The notes under the pieces were generated by a model that did no database searches, was not told the origin of the DNA, and saw only the letters and a program-made list of their open reading frames with translations. Shown here piece by piece: positions 28,017 to 36,694 of a stretch of 64,000 nt of DNA. The translations under genes and the position numbers were made by a program. Source of the stretch: Bradyrhizobium nivariense. GTDB taxonomy: Bacteria; Pseudomonadota; Alphaproteobacteria; Rhizobiales; Xanthobacteraceae. The stretch spans positions 62,001-126,000 of the forward strand of contig NZ_JARVWW010000008.1 of assembly GCF_029846715.1 (NCBI RefSeq). Direction: 5' to 3'. Each line of letters begins with the position of its first letter. The first letter of the stretch is position 1.

Positions 28017-29272
28017 TACGCGATCTCCAAAGCCGGTTCGAACGCTCTTGCTTCGGATAAGGCGGCGTTGAGGATAACGGAAGCGCGCTCTAACTCACTC
28101 TCTTCAACTATAAGAGGGGGTAGAAGCTTTAGTATTTCATCATGCGGACCGCATGTTTCGACGATCAGGCCGCGCTTAAAGCATTCATTCCGGGCGCTCT
28201 CAGCGAATTTTTGAGTTGCCAGGTCCACGCCGCGAAATAGACCTCTGCCGCGAGGTTTAAGACCGTGCCTTATGCAGATACGGTTGATGATCTCATCCAA
28301 CACCGAAACTTTTCTATCCAGAATTTTGGCGAAGTTATCGTCTGCCCAATAGGTCCTCAAGGCGGCCGCTGCAGTTACAAATGCATGCCCATTTCCACGA
28401 AACGTCCCGTTGTGTTCACCCGCCTTCCACACATCCAGATCGGGTTTCAACAGTAAGAGCGACATCGGAAGGCCGAAGCCGGATATTGCCTTTGCCAACA
28501 CGACCATATCCGGCACAACGTCGAAACCTTCAAACGAGAAGAACTTTCCGCTTCGGCCGCAGCCCGCCTGAATGTCGTCCACGATAAGTAAGGCTCCATG
28601 CGCGGCGGCCACATGAGCTATTCTCTTCAGCCATTTAGGGGATGCCGTGCGTAGCCCGCCCTCGCCTTGAATCAATTCAACGATAATCGCCGCTGGCGCA
28701 TCAAATCCGCTCGAAGGATCGGATAGAAGCTGCTCCAGCATATCGGCCGTATCTACCGAATTATCGAAGTAGCGGTCATAGGGCCAGCGCGTAACGTTGG
28801 TTAATAGAGGCATCGACGCGGATCGATGATGACTGCTGCCTGTTAACGCCAGAGCTCCCAAAGAGCAGCCATGAAAAGCATTGGTGAAAGCTATGATATT
28901 GGTTCGTCCCGTCACTTTTCGGGCGAGCTTGATCGCGGCTTCGACTGCATTGGTCCCGGTGGGCCCCGGAAATTGAACTTTGTATTTGAGTTTCCTCGGC
29001 GAGAGAATGATGTCATTCAGCGCACGCAGGAACTCTGCCTTTGCGGTGAGCTGGAGGTCCAACCCCATCGCGATGCCGTCGCGCTCGATATAGTCGATGA
29101 GCGCTTTTTTTAGAATGGGGTTGTTGTGACCGTAATTGAGAGAGCCACAACCTGACAAGAAGTCGAGGTACTCTTTTGCGTTCGTTGTATACAAAAAAGG
29201 TCCCTTGGCGGTGTCAAATGTCTCAGGGTATTGGCGGCAATAGCTTCGGACCTGTGACTCAATCTCGAACAT
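28016..29272 (-). CDS. L-2,4-diaminobutyrate aminotransferase, EctB-like
   Basis: 418 residues of class III PLP aminotransferase. The EctB-type landmarks are NYGHNNPILKKALIDYI (46-62), GPTGTNAVEAAIKLAR, the PLP lysine Lys261 in VLAKAISGFGLPMS, and GEHNGTFRGNGHAFVTA. It should convert L-aspartate-4-semialdehyde and glutamate to L-2,4-diaminobutyrate. No ectA or ectC is present, so ectoine is not the product. It is the first gene of the island operon, with GGAG 7 bases before the ATG, and is translationally coupled to the N-hydroxylase. Confidence 0.9.
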   Translation of the reverse strand: MFEIESQVRSYCRQYPETFDTAKGPFLYTTNAKEYLDFLSGCGSLNYGHNNPILKKALIDYIERDGIAMGLDLQLTAKAEFLRALNDIILSPRKLKYKVQFPGPTGTNAVEAAIKLARKVTGRTNIIAFTNAFHGCSLGALALTGSSHHRSASMPLLTNVTRWPYDRYFDNSVDTADMLEQLLSDPSSGFDAPAAIIVELIQGEGGLRTASPKWLKRIAHVAAAHGALLIVDDIQAGCGRSGKFFSFEGFDVVPDMVVLAKAISGFGLPMSLLLLKPDLDVWKAGEHNGTFRGNGHAFVTAAAALRTYWADDNFAKILDRKVSVLDEIINRICIRHGLKPRGRGLFRGVDLATQKFAESARNECFKRGLIVETCGPHDEILKLLPPLIVEESELERASVILNAALSEARAFEPALEIA

Positions 29273-29995
29273 TTTCCAACTCCATTGATGCTGAGACGTT
29301 CATGCGCTCACCTTGTGTCAGCCGAAGCAGCGGGCTCAGGTATCTCAACAGCGTTCAAAACGGGGGGTAGAAAGTGGGTATGGCGAGACGTGTGATGTGC
29401 GTGTGTGTGATGTTTCTTCGAAGCTCGTCACGCGAGTGTTCGCGGTAAGTCGTTGCTCCGCGCGCGATCATTAGGGCCTCTGTGAATGTTGTGTGAACGT
29501 TCGAAAACGCGATGCATCATCTGTTGGATGCATCATCCACTGAATGGGAAAAACTCGCCACTCAGTTATACTGACGGGATGTCAGCTATTCGCACACTCG
29601 GAAATGGTTGAGTTGGAAGAAGTCAGTCTCGAGCATCTGTCGCACCTTGTCACTGCCGCCGCAGGTAAAGCTCAAACCGACAATGAGCCATTGCTTAATT
29701 CGGACTTGCTCATATGAAAACATTCAGATTGGCGCGAAACCTCCAACCTGATGACCATACCGATGTCTGATTGAACAAGGATCGTCGGATCTGCTAATTC
29801 TGCTGCGCCGGCTGTCCGATGCCGGCAAGCTTATCGCAATCATGGTTTCAATCACTGGCGGGAGATGAAAACCATTCGCTGCGTCACACCGATGACAGTC
29901 CTGAGGCGTGGAGCCGCAGTTGGTCTGAGCAGGGTCCGATTAATAGTGCCAGCCCCGGAAGGCCCAGGGAATACGGCTCGACTCTCCAAATAGCA
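29273..29995. other. Presumed promoter region of the island operon
   Basis: About 720 bp without an intact gene. It should contain the operon promoter, and it holds a pair of GATGCATC palindromes (29511-29534). Between 29604 and about 29870 short frames read like a decayed protein (for example MVELEEVSLEHLSHLVTAAA, 29604-29717), but none is convincing. Confidence 0.5.
29511..29537. promoter_or_regulatory. Paired GATGCATCATC sites upstream of the island operon
   Basis: GATGCATCATC occurs at 29511-29521 and 29527-29537, each starting with the palindrome GATGCATC; the two are 16 bp apart start to start. They lie about 240-260 bp before the ectB-like gene and 460 bp after the LysR gene. A regulator-binding role is a guess. 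Confidence 0.35.
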
Positions 29996-30949
29996 TTATG
30001 ACGCGAAAAGACGAGGCACCTCGCCATTGTGGCGGCGACGTTCAATGATTGTCGGTGCCCGTCTTTTCAATTCCTCAAACGCGTCAAATGCTTCGGAGCG
30101 GAGGAAACTTGCAAACGCCCGACTCGTCCGACAGCGATCGCTCGCAGTCACAGGTTGCACGAGCCAATAGGCGACATCGACTTGAAGCGCAGATTCATTA
30201 TCGTGAACAAGAACGCTTTGGGCGAGCTCGTTGACAATCAATTGACCGTTTGCGATCAAGACTCCGTTTCCCCGAGTGGCGGCTTCGATCGCGACGTCTA
30301 GGTCGTCAATGTCGATACACCTCGGTGCCAAACCGCTCGCACGCGCAATCGTGAGCCACCTGTCAAAATGGCTAAGGTTTTCGGGCGTTCGAATGTAGAA
30401 CAGCTCCGGTCCTGATAGCGATTGCTTTTCTGCATAGCGCCTAACGGGAAATATCAGATCGGACATGAGCGGGTCGACGTCGAGAGACGGGTCGGCAATT
30501 GGGATCATCACAACGGCCATATCAAATGTAATCCCTTCGAGAGGAGTACCTTCGATATGATTTAAGATATGGACATGGATGGATGGATTCATTTCCGTAA
30601 ATTGGGTGATGCGCGACAACAGCCACCTTTTGGCGATCGCTGCCGAGCAGGCAATACGCAGCACGTTTTCAGCCCGTCCTTGCCTTAAATCCACGGAAGC
30701 TCGCTCAAGCAGAGTAAGTGCTTTCTGTACGACCGAAGTATACTTTTTACCAGCATCGGTCAGGACCAAACGCCCGTCTTTTCGGTCAAACAGCGTCGTG
30801 CCGAGATCGTCTTCTAGTATTTTGATCTGTCTGCATATGGCTCCATGGCTCCGAAAGAGGGACCTAGCCGCGGCTGTCGTCGTGCCCAGACGAGCCGTCT
30901 CGGAAAACGCTCGGAGAGCATTCAAAGGGGGTAACTTAGAAAGCACGCG
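29996..30949 (-). CDS. LysR-family transcriptional regulator
   Basis: 317 residues from a GTG start at 30949. That start has AAGGAG 7 bases upstream, whereas the ATG five codons earlier would place this sequence inside the gene. It begins LSKLPPLNALRAFSETARLG with the LysR helix-turn-helix in the first 60 residues (AARSLFRSHGAICRQIKILE), followed by an effector domain. It is of the GcvA-like subgroup. It is transcribed in the same direction as the island operon and upstream of it, unlike the usual divergent layout. It probably controls that operon. Confidence 0.88.
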   Translation of the reverse strand, partial: RVLSKLPPLNALRAFSETARLGTTTAAARSLFRSHGAICRQIKILEDDLGTTLFDRKDGRLVLTDAGKKYTSVVQKALTLLERASVDLRQGRAENVLRIACSAAIAKRWLLSRITQFTEMNPSIHVHILNHIEGTPLEGITFDMAVVMIPIADPSLDVDPLMSDLIFPVRRYAEKQSLSGPELFYIRTPENLSHFDRWLTIARASGLAPRCIDIDDLDVAIEAATRGNGVLIANGQLIVNELAQSVLVHDNESALQVDVAYWLVQPVTASDRCRTSRAFASFLRSEAFDAFEELKRRAPTIIERRRHNGEVPRLFAS

Positions 30950-32029
30950 CACTCTCCTTAGCAACTTTTAGTTGTGTTTTCAGATGGATAGATTGCATAC
31001 GTGCTTTCAAATTACCCGAGGCCGGCCGAGGTCACTCTCGATTTCCGCTGCCGAGCAAAACGCCTCTACAAACAGAACAACTCAGGCAACTTCCGCAATC
31101 TGATCCGTTACGTCCTCCTCATTTGATCGGAAAAAAGCAACCGCGGTACTTTTCAGTGGAAGTACGCGTTGAAACAATATCAGCCAACAGCATCCGCCTG
31201 ACATGCCCGCCTCCAAGTTCAACAACTTCCGACATTTATTTTTCAGAGATCGACTTGTAGTTGAACCGAATAGGTACAAATTTATCGAACGTCAATAGGC
31301 ATCACGAGAACGATCTATCTCGGCGAGAGCAGCGCGGCAAAAACGACCGCGTTTGTGGAGTGGCGCTATGTTGACGTGAACACGACAGGCTCCAAGCCAA
31401 CCCAATTAAAGTCGCAACTTCTATGGAAAACGAAAAGCGAAAAATCTCGAAAGGCGAAAAGTGGTGGTCCGGGAACCATCCTTTGCTGATCTCTTGAAAT
31501 ACATGGTCGAACACGACGGCCTGACCGAAGATGAAATCCCGATGAACCGGCGTTGTGGCCCTCCGTCCAAGGCCCTCGACATGATTGCAGGCGATATCAA
31601 ACCGAACTCGTGGACCATTCGCAACGAACTTGCAGACGGCGTTCCGTTTGGTGAGTTCCCGTGGGGTCTGCTGGAGTTGGTGCGAGACCTCATCAATTAC
31701 GCGTACCGCGATTGGATACAGAGTGCGACTAAGGCGTGAGGCGGGACGCAGGTGATTTGAAGAGGGCTCGCACTCCGCGGATGCCAGCAGGCGACCTCCG
31801 TCGTGAAGCTGAATAGCTGGGCCAAGCTCAACATGAAAAAACGAAAATGGAAATAAAGAGATCATGTCGCGTCTATGTCGCGTGGAGCAGCCCGCACTGG
31901 TTTGCAAGCCTTGAAAACAGACGGAGATTTTTTGCGACATGACGCCACATGGAAGCCGCGAAAATGCGGAATCCGCGAAAATGCGTCGTGACACGCAATC
32001 TAATCGATTGTTTTTCCCTGATAAATTTC
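30950..32029. other. AT-rich region between the LysR gene and tRNA-Gln
   Basis: About 1.1 kb of AT-rich accessory DNA. Only one modest reading frame (31461-31739) looks possibly coding. No integrase, transposase or insertion-sequence end was recognised. It leads directly to the 3' end of the tRNA gene. Confidence 0.5.
31461..31739 (+). CDS. Possible small hypothetical protein
   Basis: 92 residues from a GTG start with AAAGG a few bases upstream. The sequence (LLKYMVEHDGLTEDEIPMNR, later PFGEFPWGLLELVRDLINYA) looks like a folded protein, acidic at first and helical at the end. No family is recognised. A frameshifted upstream ATG at 31423 reads MENEKRKISKGEKWWSGNHP and then stops, so the gene could be a longer one broken by a frameshift. 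Confidence 0.35.
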   Translation: MVVREPSFADLLKYMVEHDGLTEDEIPMNRRCGPPSKALDMIAGDIKPNSWTIRNELADGVPFGEFPWGLLELVRDLINYAYRDWIQSATKA

Positions 32030-32104
32030 TGGCTGGGGCGGGAGGGATCGAACCTCCGAATGGCGGAATCAAAATCCGCTGCCTTACCACTTGGCTACGC
32101 CCCA
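32030..32104 (-). tRNA. tRNA-Gln (anticodon UUG)
   Basis: On the minus strand a 75-nt cloverleaf starts TGGGGCGTAGCC and ends CGCCCCAGCCA with the CCA encoded. The 7-bp acceptor stem TGGGGCG/CGCCCCA is perfect. The anticodon loop GATTTTGATTC gives UUG, and the T-arm is GGAGGTTCGATCCCTCC. Its 3' end faces the AT-rich accessory region and its 5' end faces the core chromosome. Confidence 0.95.
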
Positions 32105-32373
32105 TCAGGCCCTCGGGAACGGCGGAGGCACGCGCTACCGCAGATTCCCTCGATTGGTGCCGGTCTATAGGGAGAGACGCGGCATTTCAACCGCCCGAAG
32201 GGGCAAAATACCACAGCCCGCAAGGGTGCCGCGCCATACCTTACATGACCGCGACGCCGCCCCGTCCCCGACAGGCCTTCTTCCACCTCCTACGGACAGT
32301 TGAGACCTCCCCCGTTTCATGGGAATACGGCGCCAAGACCTGTCCCGCAAAGACCTGTCCACGGGAGTGAGCC

Positions 32374-34152
32374 ATGACCTACCGCGCGCCGATCTCTGAC
32401 ATGCTGCTGTCGCTCAACCACGGCGCCGGCCTGAAGGCTGCCATGGAGGCCGGCCATTACGGCGATTTCGACGGTGATATCGTAAGCGCGGTGCTGGAGG
32501 AAGCAGGCAAGTTCGCAACCGACGTGCTGGCACCGCTCAACAAGGTCGGCGACGAGCACGGCATCAAGCTTGGCGACGGCAAGGTCACGACCGCGCCGGG
32601 CTGGCCGGATGCCTACAAGCGCTGGACCGAGGGCGGCTGGAACGCGGTCTCCGGCCCCGAGGATTTTGGCGGCCAGGGCCTGCCGCTTGCGATCAACGCC
32701 GCCTGCACCGAGATCTGGAGCGCCGCCAACGTCGCCTTCGGCCTCTGCCCACTGCTGACGGCGTCGGCGATGGAGGCGCTGGACGCGCATGGCAGCGACG
32801 AGCTGAAGACCATCTATCTCGAAAAGCTCGTCACCGGCGAATGGACCGGCACGATGCAGCTCACCGAGGCGCAGGCCGGCTCCGACGTCGGGGCGCTGCG
32901 CACCCGCGCCGAGCGGCAGGCCGACGGCACCTATCGCATCAAGGGGACGAAGATCTTCATCACCTATGGCGAGCACGACATGACCGACAACATCGTGCAT
33001 TTCGTGCTCGCGCGCCTTCCCGACGCGCCCGCCGGCACCAAGGGGATCTCGCTGTTCCTCGTGCCGAAATTCATGGTCAACGAAGACGGCTCGCTCGGCG
33101 CGCGCAACGACATTTTTGCCTCTGGTGTCGAGCACAAGCTCGGCATGCATGCCTCCCCGACCTGCACCATGACCATGGGCGATCATGGCGGCGCGATCGG
33201 CTTCCTGGTCGGCGAAGAGAACCAGGGCATGCGCTGCATGTTCACGATGATGAACCAGGCCCGCCTCGGCGTCGGCCTCGAAGGCGTCGGTATTGCCGAC
33301 CGCGCCTATCAGCAGGCTTTATCGTATGCGCAAGAGCGCAAGCAGGGCCGCGCCCTCGGCAAGAAGGGTGACGGCTCCGACGCGATCTTCGTGCATCCCG
33401 ACGTCAAGCGCATGCTGATGCGGATGCGGGCGCAGACCGCGGCAGCACGCACCATCTGCTATGCGACCGCCGTCGCGATCGACGTCTCCACGCGCGCCAA
33501 GGATCCCAAGGTCCGCGCGGACGCTGCCGCGCGCGCGGCGCTGCTGACGCCGATGGCCAAGGGCTATTCGACCGATATCGGCAACGAGGTCGCCTATCTC
33601 GGCGTGCAGGTGCATGGCGGCATGGGCTTCATTGAGGAGACCGGCGCTGCGCAGCATTATCGCGATGCCCGCATCACAGCGATCTATGAGGGTACCAACG
33701 GCATCCAGGCCATCGACCTCGTCACGCGCAAGCTCGCGGCCAACGGCGGCGCGGCTGTGTGGGCGCTGCTCGACGAGCTCTCGGCAACCGTGAAGCTGGT
33801 CGAAGCCTCCAACGATCCCGCCTTCGGCACCACGGGCGTGAAATTGCGCGAGGCACTGGAGGCGCTCACGCGCACCAGCAAATGGCTCCTGGAACGCGTG
33901 GGGTCTGCGCCGAACGAGGCGCTCGCCGGTGCGACGCCGTATTTGCAGCAGTTCGGGGCCACGCTCGGCGGTTGCATGCTCGCATCCGAAGCGCTCGCCG
34001 CGAAAGCCGACGGCAACACGGACGCCGCGCGCTACGTCTCGCTGGCGCGTTTCTTCGCCGAGAACATCACCGTGCAGGCCGGCGCGCTCGAGCGCACCGT
34101 GACGGAGAGCGCGGAGTCGGTCGCGGCGGCGGATGCGGTGCTGTTGGGGTAG
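32374..34152 (+). CDS. Acyl-CoA dehydrogenase with C-terminal extension
   Basis: 592 residues. The acyl-CoA dehydrogenase pattern is clear: AGSDVGALRTRAE, YGEHDMTDN, the VQVHGGMGFIEETGAAQHYRD segment and the catalytic glutamate in IYEGTNGIQA. The extra C-terminal domain (about 470-592) places it with the long DmdC/FadE-like group. It uses FAD to make 2-enoyl-CoA from acyl-CoA in the cytoplasm. It is the first core gene after tRNA-Gln, and an enoyl-CoA-hydratase-family gene lies 1.7 kb downstream. Confidence 0.92.
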   Translation: MTYRAPISDMLLSLNHGAGLKAAMEAGHYGDFDGDIVSAVLEEAGKFATDVLAPLNKVGDEHGIKLGDGKVTTAPGWPDAYKRWTEGGWNAVSGPEDFGGQGLPLAINAACTEIWSAANVAFGLCPLLTASAMEALDAHGSDELKTIYLEKLVTGEWTGTMQLTEAQAGSDVGALRTRAERQADGTYRIKGTKIFITYGEHDMTDNIVHFVLARLPDAPAGTKGISLFLVPKFMVNEDGSLGARNDIFASGVEHKLGMHASPTCTMTMGDHGGAIGFLVGEENQGMRCMFTMMNQARLGVGLEGVGIADRAYQQALSYAQERKQGRALGKKGDGSDAIFVHPDVKRMLMRMRAQTAAARTICYATAVAIDVSTRAKDPKVRADAAARAALLTPMAKGYSTDIGNEVAYLGVQVHGGMGFIEETGAAQHYRDARITAIYEGTNGIQAIDLVTRKLAANGGAAVWALLDELSATVKLVEASNDPAFGTTGVKLREALEALTRTSKWLLERVGSAPNEALAGATPYLQQFGATLGGCMLASEALAAKADGNTDAARYVSLARFFAENITVQAGALERTVTESAESVAAADAVLLG

Positions 34153-34220
34153 GGGAAGCGCGCTATTGATCCGTCATCCTGAGGTGAGAGGCTTGAGATG
34201 CGAATGCATCGCAAGCCGAA

Positions 34221-34270
34221 CCGTCACCCTTCGAGGGCCGCTAAAGGAGCGGCCACCTTCAGGGTGACGG
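34221..34270. repeat. Dispersed palindromic repeat between convergent genes
   Basis: CCGTCACCCT and AGGGTGACGG close a long hairpin with an inner GCCGCT/AGCGGC stem. A partial sister copy (ccgtcatcctgaggtg) begins at 34171. It resembles the many intergenic palindromes of Bradyrhizobium genomes and may serve as a bidirectional terminator. Confidence 0.7.
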
Positions 34271-35515
34271 GGATAGATTGGGCGAATCTTCCACCCGTCT
34301 CCCCGGCCGCCACAGCACGATGCCAGCCGCGACGAGGTCGAGCACGACACAGAGCGCGAATGCCGTCGTGTAATTGCCGGTCGTGCTGCGCACGAGGCCG
34401 ACGATGCCGGGACCGAAGGCGCTGACGACGCCGCTGATCGAGGTCCCCAGTCCCATCGCGGCGGCGAAGGCGCTCGCGCCGATTTCGCGCTGGATGATCA
34501 GGGGCGGGAACGTGATCATGTTGCCGATCGAGAAGCCGTAGACGGCGCAGCAGGCGAGCAGCACCGTCGGGTTTGTGCTCTGCACGACGACGAACAGCGC
34601 CGCCGCCTGGCTCGTCATCGACGCCGCGCAGGCGAGCCGCGGATCGAGCCGGTCGACGAACAGGCCGAGCGACAGGCGCCCGACCACTGCCATCGCCGCC
34701 ATGATGGTGACGGCAAGGGCCGCGGCAGAGCGCCCGATAAGCGGCTCGAGGAACGTCACCTGATGGATGATGAATCCCATCTGCGCCAGCAGCGCGACCG
34801 CGATCGGCAGCACCATGGTCCAGAATGCCGCGTTGGCGAGCAGCGTCTTGCGCGAGTGAACCGCAGGCGCGGCGGTGCCGCTACCGGATGAGCCTCCGTC
34901 CGACGTCGGCGACATTTCGGCCCGCCAGCCGGTGAAGATGACCACCACCGGCAACACCAGCACCACCATCGCTATCGTGGCCGCCAGCATGGCGGAACGG
35001 AAGCCGATACTGCCGCTTAGCGTCAGCAGCAGCGGAACGAGGACGATGCCGCCGCAAGTCGCGCCGTTGAAAGCGAGGCTGAGCGCGAGCCCGCGTCGCC
35101 GTTCGAACCAGGAGTTCAGCACGGTCGCGATCACCACGGTGCCCATGCCGGTCCAGCCGACCGACATCAGCGCGTAGGCGAGATAGAGCTGCCAAGGCGT
35201 CTGCATCAGCGCCAGCAGCACCGTCGATGCCCCGAGCGCCGACAGGCCACACAGAATCAACGATCGCAGCCCGATGCGGGCCAGCAGATCGTCGGTGAAG
35301 ATGACGAGGACGGAGGTCAGGAGAAAGGAGAAGGTGCTGGCCGCGGAGACCAGCGTGCCCGGCCAGCCATGGGCGCGCTGGAGCTCGGCGAGATAGACGC
35401 CCTGGCCGTACAGGCCGAAGCCGAACATGAAGAAGGCCATCAGGAAGCAGGCCAGCACGACGCGCCAGCCGCGGTAGTGCAGCGAGGATTCGTCAACGCC
35501 CGTAGCGGCAATCAT
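34259..35515 (-). CDS. MFS transporter (monocarboxylate/OxlT-like)
   Basis: 418 residues from an ATG at 35515 (MIAATGVDESSLHYRGWRVV); a Met 17 codons earlier adds an unlikely tail. There are 12 predicted membrane helices with a central cytoplasmic loop rich in Ser/Gly (about 195-215). The RGWRVVLACF opening and GFGLYGQGVYLAELQ first helix are typical of the OFA/monocarboxylate-type MFS group. Its substrate is unknown. It is convergent with the acyl-CoA dehydrogenase gene. Confidence 0.85.
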   Translation of the reverse strand: MIAATGVDESSLHYRGWRVVLACFLMAFFMFGFGLYGQGVYLAELQRAHGWPGTLVSAASTFSFLLTSVLVIFTDDLLARIGLRSLILCGLSALGASTVLLALMQTPWQLYLAYALMSVGWTGMGTVVIATVLNSWFERRRGLALSLAFNGATCGGIVLVPLLLTLSGSIGFRSAMLAATIAMVVLVLPVVVIFTGWRAEMSPTSDGGSSGSGTAAPAVHSRKTLLANAAFWTMVLPIAVALLAQMGFIIHQVTFLEPLIGRSAAALAVTIMAAMAVVGRLSLGLFVDRLDPRLACAASMTSQAAALFVVVQSTNPTVLLACCAVYGFSIGNMITFPPLIIQREIGASAFAAAMGLGTSISGVVSAFGPGIVGLVRSTTGNYTTAFALCVVLDLVAAGIVLWRPGRRVEDSPNLSPSP

Positions 35516-35826
35516 CAATCGAGCAATCGGCCAAAGGAAACGGCATGGGGCGATCGTGCCCCACAACTACCGGTTTTTCAAATGAAACATTGTAGCCATC
35601 TGTTGCAATGCGCAACCGCACATGCGAAGCGATACAACCGGCGCGCCCCGACGCGATGCGGTTCCCGAACGAAATCGGGTCGCGGGCGGCGGCGCCATAC
35701 GCCGAACTTGCGGAGATCGTTCTCGAAAAGGTGGAGCGGGCGGATTGGCACGCCTGCAAGATGATGTAGGCTGACGCTTGCGAGACTCGCCAAAGTCAAG
35801 CGTCGCGGCGACCGCAGGGAGCTCTC

Positions 35827-36585
35827 ATGCCGAATGGCAATATCGTCGTCACCGAAGAGCGCGGAACGCGCGTGATCACCCTGCGCCGCCCGAGCAAGAA
35901 GAACGCGATCACGCAGGGCATGTATCGGGAGATGAGCCGCGCGATCGACACCGCGCAGAACAATCCCGACATCCGCTGCATGATCATCACCGGGGGCTCG
36001 GGCGTGTTCACCGCCGGCGACGACATCGACGATTTCATGCACGCCGACACGTCGCGCCCCGAGACGCTGTCGGACGGCGCCAAGTTTCTCTATTCACTCG
36101 CCCTCAACGCCAAGCCGGTCATCGCGGCCGTGGACGGCGCGTCGATCGGCATGGGCACGGTGATGCTGTTCCATTGCGACTATGTGCTGGCCTCGAACGC
36201 TGCGACCTTCTCCGCTCCCTACATCCATCTCGGGCTCGTGCCGGTCGGCGCGGCCAGCCTCTTGATGCCGAACACGATGGGCTACCAGCGCGCCTTCGCG
36301 ATGCTGGTGATGGGGCGGACCTTTACTGCCGCGGAAGCGCATGCCGCGGGCTTCGTCAACACCGTGGTCTCGCCGGGACATACCGAGGTCGAGGCGCGCA
36401 AAGTGGCGCGCGACATCTGCCGGCTGCCCGCCGAAGCGGTCGCCACCTCGCGCAGACTGCTGCGCGCCGCGCCCGAGGAACTCACCCGCCGCATCGATCA
36501 GGAAGCCCATCTGTTCGGCGAGCGGCTGAAGTCGGAAGAAGCCATCGCCGCGTTCAACGCGTTTGCGAACCGGAAGAAGCGGTGA
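35827..36585 (+). CDS. Enoyl-CoA hydratase/isomerase-family protein lacking both catalytic Glu residues
   Basis: 252 residues, crotonase fold: VITLRRPSKKNAIT near the N-terminus, oxyanion-hole segment FTAGDDIDDF and KPVIAAVDGASIGMGTVML. The stretch where hydratases carry their two glutamates reads FSAPYIHLGLVPVGAASLLM, so neither is present. It is therefore more likely an isomerase, hydrolase or other crotonase than a hydratase. CoA binding is supported by the fold motifs. It follows the divergent MFS gene. Confidence 0.88.
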   Translation: MPNGNIVVTEERGTRVITLRRPSKKNAITQGMYREMSRAIDTAQNNPDIRCMIITGGSGVFTAGDDIDDFMHADTSRPETLSDGAKFLYSLALNAKPVIAAVDGASIGMGTVMLFHCDYVLASNAATFSAPYIHLGLVPVGAASLLMPNTMGYQRAFAMLVMGRTFTAAEAHAAGFVNTVVSPGHTEVEARKVARDICRLPAEAVATSRRLLRAAPEELTRRIDQEAHLFGERLKSEEAIAAFNAFANRKKR

Positions 36586-36607
36586 GGTACCTTTCATGAC
36601 CCGCGCT

Positions 36608-36647
36608 TGTCATTCCGGGGCGCGCGAAGCGCGAACCCGGAATGACA
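36608..36647. repeat. Dispersed palindromic repeat
   Basis: TGTCATTCCGGG and CCCGGAATGACA form a perfect 12-bp stem around a second small hairpin (GCGCGCGAAGCGCG). It lies between two plus-strand genes and is of a type common in Bradyrhizobium genomes. Confidence 0.75.
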
Positions 36648-36694
36648 GCAACAAGCTTCGTGAAATCTTCGCGTGAAACGTCTAACCTGGTTCC

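Noticed and set aside
28016..29272. Ectoine biosynthesis
   Set aside because: Only the EctB-like gene is present; EctA and EctC are missing.
21780..30949. Hydroxamate siderophore cluster
   Set aside because: The N-hydroxylase and diaminobutyrate aminotransferase would fit, but there is no N-acyltransferase, NIS or NRPS synthetase, decarboxylase or siderophore receptor; the cupin and MetRS-like genes point elsewhere.
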